Under the pieces are notes generated by a model that saw only the letters and a list, made by a program, of their open reading frames with translations, ran no database searches and had not been told where the DNA came from. DNA of 43,330 bases from Acidobacteriota bacterium (lineage in GTDB: Bacteria > Acidobacteriota > Aminicenantia > Aminicenantales > Saccharicenantaceae): assembly GCA_029571905.1 (NCBI GenBank), contig JAKPXU010000113.1:1-43330 (forward strand), read 5' to 3'. Made by a program: the position numbers and the translations under genes. Below are positions 39,102 through 43,330 of the stretch, piece after piece (position 1 is the first letter of the stretch; each line of letters opens with the position of its first letter).

Positions 39102-40231
39102 TTTTTATTTCTTAAATTCTCGGGCTTGATAGACTGTTTTTCTCTGGCCTGTCTTTGCAACAGCTGCTCTTTTTCTTCGCCATGCTGTTGTCTTAACTGT
39201 TCAATTCTGGCCTGAAGCTCCTTTAATTTTCTCTGCTTTTCTTGAGGTGGAGCAACCCTTATTTCCTTTTCTGTTTGCTGCTTCAGCTTTTCTATTTCCA
39301 TTTTTTGGGTTTTATCAAGCAAAGTCTGTTCTCGGCGATGATAAGAATTAATAGAATTAACGTCCTGTCTGAGCCTATCAGGAGTTAATCTTTGTCCCGT
39401 CTCTTCCAGGCTAATGGCTGTTTTGGGAGCAGCAGCTTCTTTCCTGATAACTGGCCTGTAAATCCTGACTTCATTCATACTTACCCTTTCCTCTGCTGGC
39501 TCTTTAATTTCTTTAATATTTACCCTGTTGATTGGCCGACCAGTCATTCTTTCTACATGCTGAGGACTGAGGGCATCGTTGATAATTATATTGTTTCTCA
39601 AACTATACCTATCTGCTAAAACTGTAAAATTAATTAGCGTTCTGTTTCGTTCTCGCGGAATCACCCAGTTAACCAGACGACCTTCAACGAAACGATGTCC
39701 CTCAATAAAAACCCATAAGTGATAATCAATGTGCCCGTTTCTCCACTCGAATCCATGCCCAGGTCTGAAACGGACATTGGGTGGAACAGGCGCCCAGCCG
39801 ATATAAATGTCACTGAATCTCCAGACTACCCAGGCCGGGCCCCATTCAACATCAGGTACCCAGAACCAGCCTAGATGAATATCCCATCCCCAGCGACCAT
39901 AATGGAAGGGCAGCCAACCCCAGCTATAAAATGAAACCCAGGTCCAGCCATAATCACTCCAGATCCAGCGGCCATGGACATAAGGATGCCAGCGGGCGTC
40001 AATTCCTCTTGGTACCCAGACATAACCAAAGGGTGAATAATTCACCCAGAAACCAAAACCACTGAGATAGTCATATATATACCCGAACGTTATCTCTCCA
40101 GATACAAATGGTTGAAAGGATGAAGCTGCTGGTTGTCGGCCAGTAGTCTGGCTCTCTTCAGGCTGGACATAAATCAGGCAGCTGACCAATGATAAAACTA
40201 TTAAAAAGACCAAACCGATCGATTTCCGCAT
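39095..40231 (-). CDS. Exported W/G/Y-rich repeat protein (DUF6600-like) with a C-terminal charged coiled coil
   Basis: 378 aa with signal/lipoprotein-like N-terminus. Repeats such as WHPYVHGRWIWSDYGWTWVSFYSWGWLPFHYGRWGWDIHLGWFWVPDVEWGPAWVVWRFSDIYIGWAPVPP, then a K/E/Q-rich region. Confidence 0.75.
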   Translation of the reverse strand: MRKSIGLVFLIVLSLVSCLIYVQPEESQTTGRQPAASSFQPFVSGEITFGYIYDYLSGFGFWVNYSPFGYVWVPRGIDARWHPYVHGRWIWSDYGWTWVSFYSWGWLPFHYGRWGWDIHLGWFWVPDVEWGPAWVVWRFSDIYIGWAPVPPNVRFRPGHGFEWRNGHIDYHLWVFIEGHRFVEGRLVNWVIPRERNRTLINFTVLADRYSLRNNIIINDALSPQHVERMTGRPINRVNIKEIKEPAEERVSMNEVRIYRPVIRKEAAAPKTAISLEETGQRLTPDRLRQDVNSINSYHRREQTLLDKTQKMEIEKLKQQTEKEIRVAPPQEKQRKLKELQARIEQLRQQHGEEKEQLLQRQAREKQSIKPENLRNKNH

Positions 40232-40359
40232 CTTCGCCTTCAGGTCAGATGACCGCCAAGATCAAAACCAGGCTTTCTCTCCAGTTAAGTCTATTTTTAT
40301 TTTTTATAGGTTAGCTCCAGACTGGACAGATCCTTCTGGAAGGTCTGACCTTCTGGGTT

Positions 40360-41565
40360 TTAATTTAACCTTTTAAAAACATTTTTTATTCTCTTGAAAG
40401 CCCAATCCAGCTCTTTTTTACTTATGATGAGCGGTGGAGCAAATCTTATCACGTTCTCATGAGTTTCTTTACAGAGCAGTCTTTCATTCATCATCTCTTC
40501 GCAGAAACGGCGGGCACCTCCAGCTTCAGGATAGAGTTCAATACCAATCAATAAACCCCGACCTCTTATTTCCTTAATATGGTGACTTTTGATTGTTTTT
40601 AACTTTTCTAAGAAATAGGTGCCTTTCTCGGCTGCCTGCTCGACCAGGCGTTCATCCTGAATAACCCGCAGAGCTTCCCGAGCCACAGCACAGGCTAAAG
40701 GATTGCCGCCAAAGGTTGATCCATGCTCGCCTGGCTTAAACAGACCCATAATTTCGGTCGTCGACAGGACTGCCGAAATAGCATAGCAACCACCACCCAG
40801 GGACTTGCCAATAACCATTATGTCTGGTTTAACACCTTCATATTCGCAGGCGAACATTTTGCCCACCCGGCCTAACCCGGTCTGAATTTCATCGGCAATG
40901 AAGAGGACATTATTCTTTTCACAAATTTCTTTGGCCTTCTTGAGGTAGCCATCTGGCGGAATAAGAATTCCAGCCTCGGCTTGAATTGGCTCAACCAGAA
41001 AAGCCGCTGTTCTGGGAGTGATAGCTGCTTCCAGCGCCTCAGCGTCACCAAAAGGAACGATTTTGAACCCGGGGGTAAATGGCCCGAAATCCTGGCGATA
41101 GGATGGTTCAGTAGAAAAGCTGATTATAGTCACAGTGCGACCATGAAAATTGTTGGTACAAGCGATGATCTCAGCTTCATCCTGAGGAACTCCCTTTTTC
41201 TGATAAGCCCATTTTCTGGCTAACTTAATAGCTGTTTCGACCGCCTCAGCCCCCGAGTTCATGGGTAGAACCATATTGAAACCCGTCAGTTCACATAGCT
41301 CTTTGGCCAGCAATGGCCACTGGTCGTTTCTGAAAGCTCTGGAGGTCAGAGTCAGCTTTTTAGCTTGAGTCTGTAATGTCTTGACAATTCTCGGGTGACA
41401 GTGGCCCTGGTTAACCGCAGAGTAAGCACTTAAAAAGTCAAGATATTTATTCCCTTCGACATCCCACATCCAGATGCCTTTGGCTTTGGTGATCACCACG
41501 TCCAGTGGATGATAGTTGTGAGCACCATAGATGTCCTCGATGACGATATAATCTTTACTGTCCAT
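40360..41565 (-). CDS. rocD: Ornithine--oxo-acid aminotransferase
   Basis: 401 aa. Contains YGAHNYHPLDVVITKAKGIWMWDVEGNKYLDFLSAYSAVNQGHCHPRI, MNSGAEAVETAIKLARKW, FIADEIQTGLGRVGKM and VIGKSLGGGCYAISAVLS. Confidence 0.92.
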   Translation of the reverse strand: MDSKDYIVIEDIYGAHNYHPLDVVITKAKGIWMWDVEGNKYLDFLSAYSAVNQGHCHPRIVKTLQTQAKKLTLTSRAFRNDQWPLLAKELCELTGFNMVLPMNSGAEAVETAIKLARKWAYQKKGVPQDEAEIIACTNNFHGRTVTIISFSTEPSYRQDFGPFTPGFKIVPFGDAEALEAAITPRTAAFLVEPIQAEAGILIPPDGYLKKAKEICEKNNVLFIADEIQTGLGRVGKMFACEYEGVKPDIMVIGKSLGGGCYAISAVLSTTEIMGLFKPGEHGSTFGGNPLACAVAREALRVIQDERLVEQAAEKGTYFLEKLKTIKSHHIKEIRGRGLLIGIELYPEAGGARRFCEEMMNERLLCKETHENVIRFAPPLIISKKELDWAFKRIKNVFKRLN

Positions 41566-41591
41566 TTAAAACTCCTTTCCCTAAATTGAAG

Positions 41592-41684
<93 letters not shown>

Positions 41685-41754
41685 TGGTTTAAATTACCAA
41701 GAAAAAAAGGTTATCAAAATAACGGCAGGAAATCAATTTTCCAGTCAGGAAAAA

Positions 41755-42780
41755 TTATGGCCGGTAAATGGAAATTATGTCCTTTAGAAGGGCGGCAGCC
41801 GCACCTTTGGGATTTGATTGACCCCCTGTAACTGCTACCCAGCCCATAGTATCCGTATAGAAAATGATGCCCTTATTAGTTCCGTTGGTCATAGCCAGAG
41901 GATGAACAGGATCAAGCAGGGCCAATCCAACCTCAATTTTCCATGGCCCATAAGCTTTTTCCCTATAACACTTGCCAAAGAGTTTTAAAATTTTGTTAAG
42001 GCTGCTGGCTTTTTCTACTATTTCTTTTTTCAAGCCACGGATACCTCTAACCAGAACCTCACTTAGCTTGATTTCAGTATCCAGTACTTGATTGGCAATA
42101 ATGACCATTTTAGCTGCCGTATCCCAGCCATCAATGTCCAGCGAAGGCTCAGGTTCAGCAATACCTTTTTCCTGAGCCTCTTTTAGAGCAGCCTCAAAAT
42201 CCAGACCTTCAGTCATTCTGGTCAAAATATAATTGCTGGTCCCGTTTAAAATGCCCTCGATAGCCAGAATCTCGGCACCAGCCAGAGAACGTTTCCCCAC
42301 ATCGAGAGTAGGCAGAGCAGCAGCTGCGGCCGCACTGGCTTTAATGGTTAATCCTTTTTCTTCAGCCAGTTCCTTTAGCTCATCTGGTCTCAAAACGAGA
42401 GCTCCTTTGCTGGCCGTGGCCAGATGCCAGCCCTTATCGAGAGCCAGTCTGGCCAGTGATAAGCCCGGCTCGCCACTCATAAGATTGGAAGGCGTGCAAT
42501 CCACCAGTACTCCTGTCCGGAACTCTTCCAGCAAATCAGAGATGGTGATGGCTTTTATCCAGTCAGCCAGATTGTCAAGGTCATCCTGGGCGAAATAGGA
42601 TGGAGACAGCACCTTTTGAGTACTGGAAAGAAGAACAATGCCTTTCTGTCGAGCAATTGCTCTGAGTTCCAGTTGAAGATCATAACGCTGGAGGCAATCA
42701 TCATATTTTTCCTTAAGAAGCTCAAAAAAAGCTCGACCAACCCGGCCGAAACCAACAAGAATGATATTTACTTTATCCAT
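41755..42780 (-). CDS. hom: Homoserine dehydrogenase
   Basis: Start corrected to ATG 42780 (MDKVNIILVGFGRVGRAFFELL). Contains GVLVDCTPSN, ATASKGALV, EGILNGTSNYILTRM and EAQEKGIAEPEPSLDIDGWDTAAKMVIIAN. No ACT domain. Confidence 0.92.
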   Translation of the reverse strand: MDKVNIILVGFGRVGRAFFELLKEKYDDCLQRYDLQLELRAIARQKGIVLLSSTQKVLSPSYFAQDDLDNLADWIKAITISDLLEEFRTGVLVDCTPSNLMSGEPGLSLARLALDKGWHLATASKGALVLRPDELKELAEEKGLTIKASAAAAAALPTLDVGKRSLAGAEILAIEGILNGTSNYILTRMTEGLDFEAALKEAQEKGIAEPEPSLDIDGWDTAAKMVIIANQVLDTEIKLSEVLVRGIRGLKKEIVEKASSLNKILKLFGKCYREKAYGPWKIEVGLALLDPVHPLAMTNGTNKGIIFYTDTMGWVAVTGGQSNPKGAAAALLKDIISIYRP

Positions 42781-42814
42781 CTTAACCTCAGACAACAGAC
42801 CTATTGCGCTTAAC

Positions 42815-42909
42815 TGGCGGAGAGGGCGGGATTCGAACCCGCGATTCCGGTAATTAACCGGAATAACGGTTTTCGAGACCGTCGCCTTCAACCACTCGGC
42901 CACCTCTCC
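42815..42909 (-). tRNA. tRNA-Ser (CGA)
   Basis: GGAGAGG...ACGGT CTCGAAA ACCGT...variable arm TTCCGGT-TAATT-ACCGGAA...GGGTTCGAATCCC...CCTCTCC G CCA; anticodon CGA. Confidence 0.95.
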
Positions 42910-42926
42910 GTTTTCAGTAATTTACT

Positions 42927-43330
42927 TTAAGTCTGACGAGTTTGCAACTTTTCTCCTGCTTTTTTAAGCTCCCGTCGTGAGCGAAAAAAATTGCTCATCA
43001 GCTGTCGACACTCCTCACTTAATATACCCGCACAAATTTCGAGTCGATGATTGGCCCTGGCCAGCGGAATCGCCAATTGAGAAATAATGGCTCCCTGCTT
43101 GCTATCTTCTGTTCCATAGACCAGCCTCTTAATTCTAGCCTGCAGAATAGCTCCGAGGCACATCGGACAGGGCTCGACGGTTATATACATAGTCAGTCCC
43201 GGCAGACGATAATTTTTTAATTTCTGCCCGGCCTTCCTCAGGGCTATAATTTCAGCGTGAGCGGTAGGATCAGATCGAGAAATTGACTGGTTATAGCCAC
43301 GGGCCACAATTTTATTATCTTTAACCAGAA
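42927..43330 (-). CDS. tadA: tRNA-specific adenosine deaminase, N-terminus beyond the window
   Basis: The frame stays open to the window edge (LVKDNKIVARGYNQSISRSDPTAHAEIIALRKAGQKLKNYRL). Deaminase motifs HAEI and EPCPMCLGAILQARIKRLVYG. Confidence 0.92.
   Translation of the reverse strand, partial: LVKDNKIVARGYNQSISRSDPTAHAEIIALRKAGQKLKNYRLPGLTMYITVEPCPMCLGAILQARIKRLVYGTEDSKQGAIISQLAIPLARANHRLEICAGILSEECRQLMSNFFRSRRELKKAGEKLQTRQT

Noticed and set aside
42781-42903. N-terminal extension of the homoserine dehydrogenase ORF (MAEWLKATVSKTVIPVNYRNRGFESRPLR...)
   Set aside because: The extension is a translation of tRNA-Ser(CGA). The real start is MDKVNIILVGFGRVGRAFF at 42780.

Overview
The window is a dense bacterial chromosome segment of mostly housekeeping and metabolic genes. 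I saw no phage, transposon or CRISPR signatures. Block 1 (about 1-7.8 kb): a SPOR-domain tail, a glycoside hydrolase, an M20 peptidase, a class V aminotransferase with serA, a cysteine desulfurase and a DUF4416 gene. Block 2 (8-15.3 kb): an overlapping run asnS-rimO-pgpA-cinA-thpR-plsY-gpsA-TPR lipoprotein. Block 3 (15.4-27.4 kb): ahcY/metK, a tandem pair of M16-like proteins that both lack the HxxEH zinc site, a fused FtcD, a znuCBA-type metal ABC transporter, pepD, a RidA protein and an FmdB protein. Block 4 (27.5-31.6 kb): an orphan NusG paralog, an M24 peptidase, an initiator tRNA, RNase P RNA and a sigma-54 response regulator. Block 5 (31.8-43.3 kb): PFOR, recR-ebfC-dnaX, an EamA transporter, a W/G/Y-rich protein, rocD, tRNA-Ser(GGA), hom, tRNA-Ser(CGA) and tadA. 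The most unusual observation is at 30123-30207. The 3' end of the sigma-54 response regulator ORF runs in the same strand and frame into the 5' domain of RNase P RNA, so its last ~27 residues are a translation of the P1/P3/P4 region. The rnpB -10 box sits in the last HTH codons. A near-leaderless tRNA-fMet promoter follows directly after rnpB. Second tier: a possible dnaX frameshift signal (SD-like site, G AAA AAG and stem-loop, with an early -1 stop), the doubly inactive M16 pair, and several genes with a -10 hexamer exactly 9 nt from the start codon. Gene order and codon style suggest an uncultured phylum such as Aminicenantes, but this is a weak inference.
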